Under the pieces are notes generated by a model, which saw only the letters and a list, made by a program, of their open reading frames with translations, did no database searches and was not told the origin of the DNA. From Candidatus Roseilinea mizusawaensis (lineage in GTDB: Bacteria; Chloroflexota; Anaerolineae; J036; Brachytrichaceae), in assembly GCA_016841965.1 (NCBI GenBank), contig JAEANN010000054.1, positions 62,001 through 126,000 on the forward strand: a DNA stretch of 64,000 bases. Reading direction: 5' to 3'. The first letter of the stretch is position 1, and each line of letters opens with the position of its first letter. Below are positions 34,301 to 42,640 of this stretch, in pieces. A program made the translations under genes and the position numbers.

Positions 34301-35008
34301 AACGCTCGGCTGATCGAAACATTCGTCCGCCAGACGACAGTTGCCCTGCAACGCCAGCAAGTCGAAACGCAATTACAGGCCTCGCTGCGTGAAAAAGAGG
34401 CCATGCTGCAAGAGATTCACCACCGGGTCAAGAACAATCTGCAAGTCGTGTCCAGCCTGCTCAACTTGCAGGCTGAACGCGCTCAGGATCCGGCTCTGGC
34501 CGACATCTTGCGCGATAGCCAGAATCGTGTGCGCAGCATGGCGTATATCCATGAGCGGTTGTATCGCTTCGCCGATCTGGCGCAGGTCGATTTTGCAGAG
34601 TACACACGCGCTCTGGCAGACCATCTGCTCAACTCATATCAATCGAAAGATCAAGGAACCGTCGACGTGCACGTTGAGATAGGCCCAGACGTGCGTCTGG
34701 GCGTGGATACAGCCATTCCATGCGGCCTGATTGTCAACGAACTTGTGTCGAATGCGCTGAAACACGCCTTCCCGCCCGGCTGGAAGAGGCCTGGTCTCGT
34801 CACTATTGCCGTGCAACAAACACCGAATGGCTATATGCTTAAGGTGCAGGACAACGGGGTGGGGTTGCCGGCCGATGTGGATGTGCGCTGCGCGCGCTCG
34901 CTGGGGCTGGAGCTGGTCACCATTCTGGCGCAGCAGCTTGGCGGCGCGCTCGAAATTGATCGTCAGGGTGGAACCGCGTTCACCATCACATTTGGCCGGC
35001 GCAGCTAA
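31367..35008 (+). CDS. Membrane-bound multi-PAS sensor histidine kinase (HisKA_2 type)
   Basis: The 1213-residue protein starts with about eight membrane segments (residues 15-235 and 310-355). PAS domains follow at about 385-510 (ending FWADITERKRMEQ), 565-690 and 700-825, linked by a coiled coil (QANDELELRVQARTAELSQ). A GAF-like domain spans about 830-1000. The kinase core has the phospho-accepting His in EIHHRVKNNLQ near residue 1020, an N box NELVSNALKHAF and DNGVGLP in the ATPase lid. HisKA_2 kinases usually phosphorylate stand-alone or output-linked receivers; the next gene begins with one. The ligand is unknown. Confidence 0.92.
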   Translation: MRDIMSRSRDLPAFRQAVVVAVLILSAYSVCLAIFQSVPQALLTVQTVFGCALATLVAAACMWAARQSLRMAPQLGPPWTLMATGMLCVVATAAIDLPPALQMLPRGAIFSVADVGRVMFYILFITAMLMMPREMLDRARWLSILLDVVTLSIAGIVLLWSFVFIPAIADDALRQPFSARSHDLLLMLLYPALGLMLLWTSVMILLQRPVGVPRLTIGLLFAGSVLAMVSDVLLEARSVLSPFAVVAPAPTAEAVWFVGCLLLGLAAMAHVDTLPATVAIQKEHRAPSQERPSPPISAGKMAGLRRKWARYLPLAWTIFAYLLLTWSAYFAAGITMPVPFTVSVLGVSVLFGLVLLRQLATTTENIDLAERLRNELAERRIAEELLYLNQERMKHLLSATPAVIYAASAAEQNGRRLTFVSDNVRVILGHAPGAFTTDQRFWLACVHPDDRPDLLERLRRPGGGESFVHEYRFRTSAGLYRWVRDEARLIRDNTGQPVEVVGFWADITERKRMEQALRQANDELELRVQARTAELSQTLEELRREINERQQAEASLRESEAKFRSFVEQSTDCLLLTDEQGNIVEWNRSFEALTGLPRERAIGRKVWDAQWEMIPEELQTADRRARIEQVFKQALWAGEQPFSGRLTEGRIQSLDGTRRIVQQRAFPICTKRGICVGAVLRDVTPQKEAEQRLRDSEARYRAISELISDFAFAVRVAPDNTATLEWVTDGFNRIAGGHLSANGLDMLKWVEPEDRPNVLNRIRAALSSRRATTFETRIRSGTGRQHWIEGTLLAQRDTVQGVRLICAGQDITARKQAEARERQYTENLQALSRTAMAFLELPIGADIYRLIADQLYALIGEPAAVAATSFDAATSRLTVCTVAGLDRFAALNGLNVPVNVQDIQVTLGQDDIARLAKGHLARLDVSRIDLALRHVLPATRASLLDLISDCAMYSMGFSGNGQLFGSIAILLPKGRHLDNARLIETFVRQTTVALQRQQVETQLQASLREKEAMLQEIHHRVKNNLQVVSSLLNLQAERAQDPALADILRDSQNRVRSMAYIHERLYRFADLAQVDFAEYTRALADHLLNSYQSKDQGTVDVHVEIGPDVRLGVDTAIPCGLIVNELVSNALKHAFPPGWKRPGLVTIAVQQTPNGYMLKVQDNGVGLPADVDVRCARSLGLELVTILAQQLGGALEIDRQGGTAFTITFGRRS

Positions 35009-35077
35009 GCGCCAGGCTGGGCAACGGGATGGCCACGCTGAAAACGTGGGCTGCTGCGGACAAGCAAAAGGAGCAAT

Positions 35078-38000
35078 ATGCCTTCTGCGCGTATTCTGGT
35101 AGTCGAAGATGAAGCGATTATTGCGGCTGATTTGAAAAGCCGGCTCAGCCGGATGGGCTATCACATCGTCGCCACGACGCCCACCGGCACAGAGGCGCTG
35201 GCCCTGGCCGCCGCGCTGCGCCCCGACCTCATCTTGCTCGATATCGTGCTCAAGGGGGAGATGGATGGCGCACAGGCCGGCGAGCGCATTCGGGCTGACT
35301 ACGACATTCCCGTCATCTATCTGACCGCCTACTCCGACGACGCAACCGTGCAGCGGGTCAAGGCCGCGGAGCCTTACGGGTACATCTTGAAGCCGTTTCA
35401 GGATCGTGAGATGTACACAGCCATCGAAATTGCTCTGCACAAACACAGCGTCGAGAAAAAGCTGCGCCAGAGTGAAGCCAGTCTGCGGGCCTTGTTCGAG
35501 GCGGCCCAGGACCTGATCTTCGTCAAGGACGCCGGCCTGCACTACACGCAAGTCAATGCCGCCATGGCGCGCACGCTGGGGCTGTCCATCGAGGCCATGA
35601 TCGGGCGCACCGCCCACGACCTGTACAGTGAGGCCGATGCGGCGATCGTGGAAGCCGATGATCGTCGCGTGCTGGCGGGCGAGACGGTCACACGCGAGCA
35701 TGTGTTCGAGCTGTGCGACAGGCCGGCCGTGCTGCACATCGTCAAGGCCCCTCTGCGCGACCAGGCCACCGGCGCCATCATGGGCGTGTGCGGCATCGCG
35801 CGCGATATTACCGAGCGCAAGCAGTCCGAAGAGCGCCTGCGCCGTCAACTGGACATGCAGAATCTGGTGTCGCGCATCGCACGGCGATTTATTGATATTG
35901 CGCCGCACGACATGGACGCTGAACTGCTGCGCATCGTCAAAGACATCGGCGAGTTCGCCGGGGTGGATCGCAGCTATATCGATCTTCTCGACGAGGCCGG
36001 CGCCACAATCCTGCGCGCCTGGGAATGGCGCGCCGACAGGCTTGAGCCGATGGCCGAAACGGTTACGGGGATGTCGATTGAACCGATGACCTGGGCCACA
36101 GATCAGTTGCACGCCGGCCGGCCCCTGAATGTGCGCGACGTGGCGCAGTTGCCGGATGCCGCCCGCATCGAGGGGGAGTTCTGGCAGGCAGCGGGCCTGC
36201 GCGCCGTGCTCACGATCCCGCTGATTGTCAATCAAAAACTGGTCGGCCTGCTGGGCTTTACGCTGGATGCGCAGTCCAGCCGGCCGGCCTGGCAGGATGA
36301 CGATGTGCGTTTGCTTTCACTGGTCGGGGAGATTTTGTCGGTGGGTTTTGCGCGCGCGCGCGCCGAGCAGGCCTTGCGCGCCAGCGAAGAACGCTATCGG
36401 CTGCTGGTCAACTCAACCGATGATTTCATTTACAGCTTCGACCTCGACAGCCGATACACAGGCGCCAACCAGGCCCTGTGCCGGGCGCTGAACGTGTCTG
36501 AAAAGGAGTTGATCGGCAAACGCTCAGGCGACCTCAGCATCATCGCCAAAGACGGCGCAGACTGGCTGCCACTTCACCAGCAGGTCATCCAGACCGGCAT
36601 TCCCCTGCGCACCGAGATCGCCGTGACGATGCCTTCCGGCGCCACTCGCATTGCCGACCTCTCGCTCAGCCCATTGCGCGACACGGGCGGGCAGGTGTGC
36701 GGTCTGGTGGCAATCAGCCGAGATGTCACCGAGCATCGGCAGGCCGAGGAATCGCTGCGTGAATCGCAACGCCTCTTTCGCGCAGTGCTAGAGGATGTTC
36801 AACTGGTAGCCATCATGTTGGATACGCAGGGCTGCATCACATTCGCTAACGACTTCACGTGCGAGCTGACCGGCTGGCAGCGCGAAGAACTGCTGGGCCG
36901 CAACTGGTTCGACACGTTCACGCCGGGCAACCAGGCGCTGCGCCGCACATTCACCGAGGGCCTTGCCCGAGGCGCTGTCCCAATCCATGCCGAGAACCCC
37001 ATCCTCACCCGACAGGGTCAATGGCGTATGGTGGTTTGGAACAACACGCTGCTGTTCGACAGCACGGGCAAAGTGGCCGGCGTCACCAGCATCGGCGAGG
37101 ACGTCACTGAGCGTCGGCGCGCCGAGAAGATCGAGTCGGCGCTGTACCGTATTTCCGAGCAGAGCGCGCTGGCGGTCAACGCGCAGGCGCTCTACCCGTG
37201 GATCCATCGCATCGTGGCCGATCTGATCGATGCGCAGAGCCTGTATATCGCCATGCGCAAGGAAACAGACGAGACCGAGCTGGAATTTCCCTATCTGGTC
37301 GATCCGTTCATGCCACCCTCGGTGATCGAGAACCTGCCGGCCCGCGAACTGCGGCGCAAGCTGACCGAATACGTGATAGACACCGGAATGCCAATGCTGG
37401 CCACGCCCGCCATTGTGTCAGCCTTGATCGCGCAGAATGGCGCGGAAGTCGCCGGCCGGGCGCCAGTCAACTGGCTGGGCGTGCCCTTGCGGTTGGGCAG
37501 TCGCGTTCACGGCATGCTGGCCGTCCAGAGCTACTCGCCAGATGTGCGCTTCGGCGAGACTGAAGAGAGCGTGCTCAATTTCGTGTCGCAGCACATCGCC
37601 GGCGCGATTCGCCGCAAGCAATCCGAGACCGCCCTGCGCGCCAGCGAAGAGCGCTTCCGCGCCATCTTCAAGAACTCGGCGCTGGGCATTTTCCAGTCCA
37701 GCCTGGATGGCCGGCTACTGATGGCCAACCAGGCCTATGCCCAGATGTTTGGGTATCCCTCGCCCGAAGCTGCCGTTCAGCAGATGAATGATATAGCCAT
37801 GACGACCTATGTGACGCCCGAACAGCATGAGCACTACTATCAACTGGCCCGCGCTCAGCCCGGCGTCGCACGCTTCGAGACCGAGTTTCGCCGGCGCGAT
37901 GGGGGTGTCTTCATCGGCGACGTGCGTCTGCGCGTCGTGCGCGACGACGCGCAGCGCGAGCTATATCTCGAAGGGTTCATCGAAGACATCACCGAGCGCA

Positions 38001-38551
38001 AACACGCCGAAGCACGCCTGCGCTATTTGTATGCTCACGACATCCTCACCGGCTTGCACAATCGGGCCTATTTTGAAGAAGAACTGACGCGTTTAACGGA
38101 CAGTCGCCGATATCCAGTCGGCGTGATCATCGTCGATGTTGATGGTCTGAAGCAGGTGAACGACCTGCTGGGTCATGCCGCCGGCGATGAGGTGTTGCGC
38201 CGAGCAGCCAGACTGATCAAAGACGCTTTTCGCGCCGAAGATGTCGTCGCACGCATCGGCGGCGACGAGTTCGCAGTCCTGTTGCCACAATCCGACGCAA
38301 ACACCACCAGCGCGGCTGTGCAACGCTTGCAGGAACACCTGAGTCAACACAATCGGCGGAACGACCCGACGCACATCCATCTCTCTATCGGTTATGCCAC
38401 AGCCGACAAAGACGTTTCGATTCTCGAGGCATTAAAACAGGCAGATGCCCGCATGTATCGAGACAAGGCATTGCATGGTCACAGTTCCGCGCGCGTGGCG
38501 CGACGGATCGGTGAGGGCGCGCGCGGCGCGCCTGAAGAGGATTCCTCCTGA
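35078..38551 (+). CDS. Response regulator with PAS/GAF sensors and GGDEF diguanylate cyclase
   Basis: Order in the 1157-residue protein: receiver (1-125; VVEDE acidic pair, phospho-Asp in LILLDIVL, Thr in YLTAY, Lys in LKPF), PAS (about 130-255), GAF (260-425), PAS (430-555), PAS (560-690), GAF (695-840), PAS (850-975) and GGDEF (985-1140). The active site GGDEF is intact near residue 1062, and an inhibitory I-site RAED lies exactly five residues upstream, so a product-inhibited cyclic di-GMP synthase is expected. No EAL domain is fused. AAGGAG lies upstream of ATG 35078, 69 bp after the kinase gene, which is its likely phosphodonor. Confidence 0.93.
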   Translation: MPSARILVVEDEAIIAADLKSRLSRMGYHIVATTPTGTEALALAAALRPDLILLDIVLKGEMDGAQAGERIRADYDIPVIYLTAYSDDATVQRVKAAEPYGYILKPFQDREMYTAIEIALHKHSVEKKLRQSEASLRALFEAAQDLIFVKDAGLHYTQVNAAMARTLGLSIEAMIGRTAHDLYSEADAAIVEADDRRVLAGETVTREHVFELCDRPAVLHIVKAPLRDQATGAIMGVCGIARDITERKQSEERLRRQLDMQNLVSRIARRFIDIAPHDMDAELLRIVKDIGEFAGVDRSYIDLLDEAGATILRAWEWRADRLEPMAETVTGMSIEPMTWATDQLHAGRPLNVRDVAQLPDAARIEGEFWQAAGLRAVLTIPLIVNQKLVGLLGFTLDAQSSRPAWQDDDVRLLSLVGEILSVGFARARAEQALRASEERYRLLVNSTDDFIYSFDLDSRYTGANQALCRALNVSEKELIGKRSGDLSIIAKDGADWLPLHQQVIQTGIPLRTEIAVTMPSGATRIADLSLSPLRDTGGQVCGLVAISRDVTEHRQAEESLRESQRLFRAVLEDVQLVAIMLDTQGCITFANDFTCELTGWQREELLGRNWFDTFTPGNQALRRTFTEGLARGAVPIHAENPILTRQGQWRMVVWNNTLLFDSTGKVAGVTSIGEDVTERRRAEKIESALYRISEQSALAVNAQALYPWIHRIVADLIDAQSLYIAMRKETDETELEFPYLVDPFMPPSVIENLPARELRRKLTEYVIDTGMPMLATPAIVSALIAQNGAEVAGRAPVNWLGVPLRLGSRVHGMLAVQSYSPDVRFGETEESVLNFVSQHIAGAIRRKQSETALRASEERFRAIFKNSALGIFQSSLDGRLLMANQAYAQMFGYPSPEAAVQQMNDIAMTTYVTPEQHEHYYQLARAQPGVARFETEFRRRDGGVFIGDVRLRVVRDDAQRELYLEGFIEDITERKHAEARLRYLYAHDILTGLHNRAYFEEELTRLTDSRRYPVGVIIVDVDGLKQVNDLLGHAAGDEVLRRAARLIKDAFRAEDVVARIGGDEFAVLLPQSDANTTSAAVQRLQEHLSQHNRRNDPTHIHLSIGYATADKDVSILEALKQADARMYRDKALHGHSSARVARRIGEGARGAPEEDSS

Positions 38552-38571
38552 AAGCCGCAAAGGAAATACCT

Positions 38572-39618
38572 ATGCCACGAATACTTGTCGTTGAAGCCGG
38601 CAAACCTGATTCGCGCGGGCTGTTGGATGCTGTCGCCGGAATTGGACAGGCCGTTGTCGCTGAGGCAAGATCAGGACGTGAGGCGCTGCAATATGCTGCC
38701 CGATCACGCCCCGATCTGGCGTTGGTGAATGTTGAACTGGCCGGCGACATGAACGGCATCGAACTGGCTCAACATTTGCGCATCATGTATGACGTTCCCG
38801 TCGTCCTGGTCACCGAACGGAGCAGTCCGGTCCGGCTCGAACAGATTGCGAGTGTCGCGCCGTATAACTGTGTGCTCAAGCCCTGCACAGACTACGAAAT
38901 ACACCTGGCCATTCATGTAGCGTTGCAGCGCCGACGCCTGGAGCATGAGCAGATTCAACAACAGTGCGCCAAAGCCGCCGTACAGGAACGCGAGCGACTG
39001 GCTGCCGAACTGCACGATAACGTGTGCCAGCTCCTCGGCTTCGTCAAACTGCAAGCCTTCTCGGCGCGCGAACTGTTGGCAGGCGGCGACACCGCCGGCG
39101 CAGACATGTTGTTGCAGCGCATCATCGACTCCGCTCAGCAAACGCAAGCCGAAATTCGCCAGGAGATCCGCGACTTGTACGTACGTGTCGCGGCCAAGGA
39201 CTTGGCGGCAGCGTTGCAGGCCTGCGCGCGGGGATTCGAAATCGACGGGACCAATGCAAAGCTGAGTGTAGTTCTGACGCCGGCCGTTGAACAGGTGACA
39301 CTCGATCCCCAAACATCGCTGCAACTGACTCGTATCGTGCAAGAAGCGCTGGCAAATGTGCGCAAACACGCCCAGGCACAACATGTGACGATGCACTTCG
39401 ATATTGTCGATGGGAATTTGACCGGCCTGATCGAGGATGATGGGTGCGGATTCGATGAGCAGTCGATGGAGTGGATCGCGCGCGGGCACTTTGGGCTACA
39501 AATCATGCGCGAGCGCGCGCGGTCGATCGATGGCCAGCTTAACGTGGTTTCTTCTCCTGGCCACGGAACGCGCATCTCGATCGTCGTGCCGCTGGATAAA
39601 GAAGCGCCAGCCGGCTGA
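38572..39618 (+). CDS. HisKA_3 (NarX/LiaS-type) histidine kinase with degenerate receiver domain
   Basis: In the 348-residue protein residues 1-122 have a receiver fold, but the phospho-Asp position reads LALVNVEL (Asn) where its neighbour has LILLDIVL, and the acidic pair is reduced to VVEAG. Lys (LKPC) and Thr (LVTER) remain, so it is probably a non-phosphorylatable sensor or docking domain. The kinase half has the H box ERERLAAELHDNVCQ with His near 144, an EALANVRKHAQA N box, DDGCGFD and GHGTRI. Such kinases normally pair with NarL-type regulators, none of which is in the window. It follows the GGDEF gene by 20 bp. Confidence 0.9.
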   Translation: MPRILVVEAGKPDSRGLLDAVAGIGQAVVAEARSGREALQYAARSRPDLALVNVELAGDMNGIELAQHLRIMYDVPVVLVTERSSPVRLEQIASVAPYNCVLKPCTDYEIHLAIHVALQRRRLEHEQIQQQCAKAAVQERERLAAELHDNVCQLLGFVKLQAFSARELLAGGDTAGADMLLQRIIDSAQQTQAEIRQEIRDLYVRVAAKDLAAALQACARGFEIDGTNAKLSVVLTPAVEQVTLDPQTSLQLTRIVQEALANVRKHAQAQHVTMHFDIVDGNLTGLIEDDGCGFDEQSMEWIARGHFGLQIMRERARSIDGQLNVVSSPGHGTRISIVVPLDKEAPAG

Positions 39619-39656
39619 AAACGGATGTGGCACGTCGCAATAAAAAAGATGACTGT

Positions 39657-39684
39657 TTGACAAATTAATCGGAATCGTTACAAT
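39657..39684 (+). promoter_or_regulatory. Strong promoter of the sufR-like gene, leaderless layout
   Basis: TTGACA (39657-39662), a 16-bp spacer and TACAAT (39679-39684) give a near-consensus promoter. The expected start point falls at the A of ATG 39692, which has no ribosome site, so the mRNA is predicted to be leaderless. The spacer ATTAATCGGAATCG could hold an autoregulatory site. Confidence 0.75.
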
Positions 39685-39691
39685 CTCTGGT

Positions 39692-40318
39692 ATGCAGGCA
39701 ACTCGACGGCGCATTTTGGAGTTACTGCGGGACAGACAAGTGCTGACCGTGGACGATCTGGCCGGCGAACTAGGACTGACCCCAGTCACGGTCCGGCATC
39801 ACCTGGACATCCTGAGGACGGAGGGATTGGTGGAGTCGCCGGAAGTCCGGCATCGTGACACGCCCGGCCGGCCCCAATTCACCTTCCGGCTGACCCCGAC
39901 GGCGCTATCCCATTTTCCCAAGAACTACCAGGGATTTGCGCACCTGATGGTGAATGAGATTCGCGAGCATGTATCCGAAGCCGAGATGGAGCGCATTCTA
40001 GCCGGGGTTGCCTCGCGCATGGCGACCGAAGCAGCACTACCCGCTGGCGACGCTCCGATCGAGCGCCGCCTGGATGCCGCGGTGAGATATCTGAACGCGC
40101 GAGGCTACGAGGCGAGTTGGGAGCGCCTGTCTGCCGGGCGGGTCGTGCTGCGCACACGCAACTGCCCCTATCATGAACTAAGCCAGTCGAACAGCGAGTT
40201 CTGTCGGCTCGATTTGAACCTGGTGTCACAACTGCTTGGCCTCAAACCGGTTGTAGAGGAACGCATCAGTGATGGCGGGTCAAGCTGCTCATACATCATG
40301 ACGCTGCCGGCTGCCTGA
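39692..40318 (+). CDS. SufR-like Fe-S-sensing transcriptional regulator
   Basis: The 208-residue protein has an N-terminal winged helix (RILELLRDRQVLTVDDLAGE, then TPVTVRHHLDIL) and a C-terminal domain with three cysteines: C, twelve residues, C (NCPYHELSQSNSEFC), then a third in GGSSCSYIM. This is the layout of cyanobacterial and actinobacterial SufR, which binds a [4Fe-4S] cluster and represses Fe-S assembly genes. The next gene is an A-type Fe-S carrier 100 bp downstream, supporting the assignment. No sufBCDS genes are in the window. Confidence 0.82.
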   Translation: MQATRRRILELLRDRQVLTVDDLAGELGLTPVTVRHHLDILRTEGLVESPEVRHRDTPGRPQFTFRLTPTALSHFPKNYQGFAHLMVNEIREHVSEAEMERILAGVASRMATEAALPAGDAPIERRLDAAVRYLNARGYEASWERLSAGRVVLRTRNCPYHELSQSNSEFCRLDLNLVSQLLGLKPVVEERISDGGSSCSYIMTLPAA

Positions 40319-40418
40319 ACATGCTGTTGGGCATCGCGTGAACAGCGCGACGGGCCGTCGTGTAGAATCCTGTCTTTATCCATATCAGGTGAAGAATTGT
40401 TTGAGAGGTGTCTTGAAA

Positions 40419-40868
40419 ATGGCAACAACCACAGTGGAAACGCTTAAGGCGCAGACAAATGCCCCGACCGAGATTGAAACGCCGACTTTGAAATTGACAA
40501 CAGCTGCGGAAAACAAGTTGCGCCAGTTGCTGGCCGAACGCAATATTCCCAGCTATGGCCTGCGCGTGTTCGTTGCCGGCGGCGGCTGTTCGGGGCTGCA
40601 ATACGGCATGGCTTTCGAGCCAAAGGCGCGCGAGTTTGACACCGTTGTGGAGCAGAACGGCGTGTCGCTTTTTGTCGACCCAACCAGCCTGATGTATCTG
40701 GCCGGCGCCACCATCGATTTTGTGGACACGCTGATGGGCGGCGGCTTCAAGATCGACAACCCGAACGCTGTATCCTCGTGCGGCTGTGGTCACTCGTTCC
40801 GCACCAAAGATTCAGCCGGGGCTGAGCAAGAAGATGGATCGTGCGGGTCGGGCTGCGGCTGCCATTAA
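40419..40868 (+). CDS. A-type iron-sulfur carrier (IscA/SufA/ErpA family)
   Basis: The 149-residue protein has the HesB core from about residue 28 with the three cluster cysteines in VAGGGCSGLQYG (near 67) and SSCGCGHSF (near 127 and 129). Such proteins transfer Fe-S clusters to targets. Two extra parts are unusual: a 25-residue Thr-rich N-terminus and a C-terminus ending GSCGSGCGCH, adding four cysteines. ATG 40419 with GAGGTG upstream is preferred over 40338. It follows the SufR-like regulator. Confidence 0.92.
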   Translation: MATTTVETLKAQTNAPTEIETPTLKLTTAAENKLRQLLAERNIPSYGLRVFVAGGGCSGLQYGMAFEPKAREFDTVVEQNGVSLFVDPTSLMYLAGATIDFVDTLMGGGFKIDNPNAVSSCGCGHSFRTKDSAGAEQEDGSCGSGCGCH

Positions 40869-40925
40869 TCTGCACGATTTCTCTGAAACACATAACCCCT
40901 AAGAGCGAGTCAGGAGCAACAACGC

Positions 40926-42353
40926 ATGACTGAGGCTACACGGCCCGCAGCTGCATCTTTTATCAAAAAAAGTGGGCCGAAGAGACTGTGGTTGGATTTG
41001 GGCGATCTGGGCGACCTGGTCAATCCGGCCGGCCCGCACGAGCAATGGCAAGACCACGGCCTGGGCCTGTTACGCACCATCCTGCATCAGAACGGTGTGA
41101 TGACCGATATGTTCTCCACACGGCAGTGCGTGTCGTGGGACGAGGTGCGCGCCCGCATGCAGGCCGGCCAGTACGATGTGCTGATCATGAATGTGCGCAG
41201 CTACACATACCCGGTCGCCTATCGTTCGGCCAAAATTTTCAAGGAAGTCAATCCAAAAGGCATTGTGATCGCCGGCGGCTTGCACGCCACCGTGGCGCTC
41301 GATGAAATGGAATCGGTGCCGGAGTTTGATCGCATCGTGCAGGGGCCGGGAGAAAAGAACATCGTCGAGATCGTCAGCGATCCTCTTTCCTTCCCGCGCG
41401 TCATTTTGGGCATGGGCGCGCGTTCGATGGAAGAGTGGCCCATGATCGACCGCACACTGTGGCCGAAGCCGGCCAGCAAAAAACTGGCCAAAAAGTTCAA
41501 CTGGCCACTTGAACCAGAGTGCGGCTGGGGTCCGCCCAAGGTGGCTACGATTCTCACCAGCCGGGTCTGCCCTTGGCAATGTGTCTTCTGCAACGAAAAC
41601 TCGTACATCCCCAACATGGGCCGCCGACCGGTCGAGATGGTCATCGACGAACTGAATTACCTCGACCGCGTGTATGGGCCGCTGGGGTCGGTCGTGATTC
41701 ACGACTCCATGTTCTTCCAGAATCCAAGCTGGCTGGAAGAGTGGATCGAGAAGTATCCGCGCAAGGCGCGCAAGGCGTGGCCGTACTGGGCCGCCGGCCG
41801 CGCCGATACCGTGCGCCAATGGCCGCATCTGTTCGAGGCGCTGATCAAGGAAACCAACTGGATGACCGTCTCCATCGGGTTCGAGTCTGGCAGTGATCGT
41901 GTGCTGAAGATCATCAACAAGGAATGCACCGAAGAGGATAACTACTTCGCCATCGACCTGCTGCATAAGATCGCCGACGAACTGGAAGCGCAAGGCCGGC
42001 CTGCGCCGGTGTTCTGGTCGAATATCATGCTGGGCATCCCCGGCGAGACGCGCGAGGACGCTATCAAGACTATGCGCATGGTCAAGTACACGCGGCGCAT
42101 CATGCCTTCCATCTCCTTCTACGCCCCTTACCCTGGGTCAGCACTCGGTTATCAACTGATTGCCGAAGGCAAGAGCCTGATGTCGAAGGAGAACTATCAT
42201 CGCTTCCCTGACGATGAAAAGGTGAAAGGCATCGACTATCAGTTCTACCGCGACCTGCTGGGCGGCAAGTATGATGACGAGGTCAACCGCGGCCTGCCCG
42301 AATTCGCCCGCCAGCGCCGCAGCATGTTTTTGGACGCCCTGGCCAAAGCCTGA
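40926..42353 (+). CDS. B12-binding domain radical SAM protein
   Basis: The 475-residue protein combines an N-terminal cobalamin-binding-type Rossmann domain (residues 20-170; YDVLIMNVRSYTYPVAYRSA, GIVIAGGLHATVA) with a radical SAM core whose cluster motif is CPWQCVFC near residue 217. The pattern (GFESGSDRVLKIINK, MLGIPGETREDAIKTM) matches the BchE/MiaB-like B12-rSAM class, which includes methyltransferases and cyclases. The usual DxHxxG B12-ligating motif is not evident, so cobalamin may bind base-off without a His ligand. AGGAGC precedes ATG 40926. Two unknown small genes follow. Its substrate is unknown. Confidence 0.88.
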   Translation: MTEATRPAAASFIKKSGPKRLWLDLGDLGDLVNPAGPHEQWQDHGLGLLRTILHQNGVMTDMFSTRQCVSWDEVRARMQAGQYDVLIMNVRSYTYPVAYRSAKIFKEVNPKGIVIAGGLHATVALDEMESVPEFDRIVQGPGEKNIVEIVSDPLSFPRVILGMGARSMEEWPMIDRTLWPKPASKKLAKKFNWPLEPECGWGPPKVATILTSRVCPWQCVFCNENSYIPNMGRRPVEMVIDELNYLDRVYGPLGSVVIHDSMFFQNPSWLEEWIEKYPRKARKAWPYWAAGRADTVRQWPHLFEALIKETNWMTVSIGFESGSDRVLKIINKECTEEDNYFAIDLLHKIADELEAQGRPAPVFWSNIMLGIPGETREDAIKTMRMVKYTRRIMPSISFYAPYPGSALGYQLIAEGKSLMSKENYHRFPDDEKVKGIDYQFYRDLLGGKYDDEVNRGLPEFARQRRSMFLDALAKA

Positions 42354-42356
42354 GCA

Positions 42357-42433
42357 TTTTGAATTTCTGATTTTGGACTTGGGATCGATCAACAGCCCAA
42401 TCCAAAATCCCAGTCCAAAATCCAAAATCGGAA
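42357..42433. repeat. 7-bp-register array forming an inverted repeat
   Basis: The gap after the radical SAM gene reads in 7-bp steps: TTTTGAA, TTTCTGA, TTTTGGA, CTTGGGA on the left and AATCCAA, AATCCCA, GTCCAAA, ATCCAAA on the right. The halves are complementary, pairing 42369-42384 with 42407-42422 with one bulged base. It ends at the next start codon (42433). Confidence 0.75.
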
Positions 42434-42639
42434 TGAGCAGCTTCAGCAATCCCCACTACATGTATCTGTTCAGCTTGAAAAACGGGAAGAAAAAGCTGGC
42501 CTATGGCCAGTCCCCAGAGGACGCACTGGAGATCCTGAGTTACCGGCTGACGGCAGAGGAAATGGATCAGATTCTGCGCGATCAGTACATCAAGATTAAC
42601 CAGCGCAAGCTACAGGAACATATCGACGAGCTGGGATAG
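42433..42639 (+). CDS. Uncharacterised 68-residue protein
   Basis: A small charged protein (YLFSLKNGKKKLAYGQSPED, then a helical LTAEEMDQILRDQYIKINQRK and LQEHIDELG). No membrane segment or cysteine. ATG 42433 directly follows the 7-bp array; ATG 42460 is an alternative. It lies 79 bp after the radical SAM gene and 1 bp before the next gene, so an operon is likely. No known family is recognised; being small and helical it might be an adaptor or substrate of the radical SAM enzyme, which is speculation. Confidence 0.6.
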   Translation: MSSFSNPHYMYLFSLKNGKKKLAYGQSPEDALEILSYRLTAEEMDQILRDQYIKINQRKLQEHIDELG

Positions 42640-42640
42640 C

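Noticed and set aside
34634-36235. 533-codon open frame on the minus strand
   Set aside because: It is antisense to the end of the histidine kinase and the start of the GGDEF protein, both with clear domains. Long shadow frames are normal at this G+C, and its translation resembles no family.
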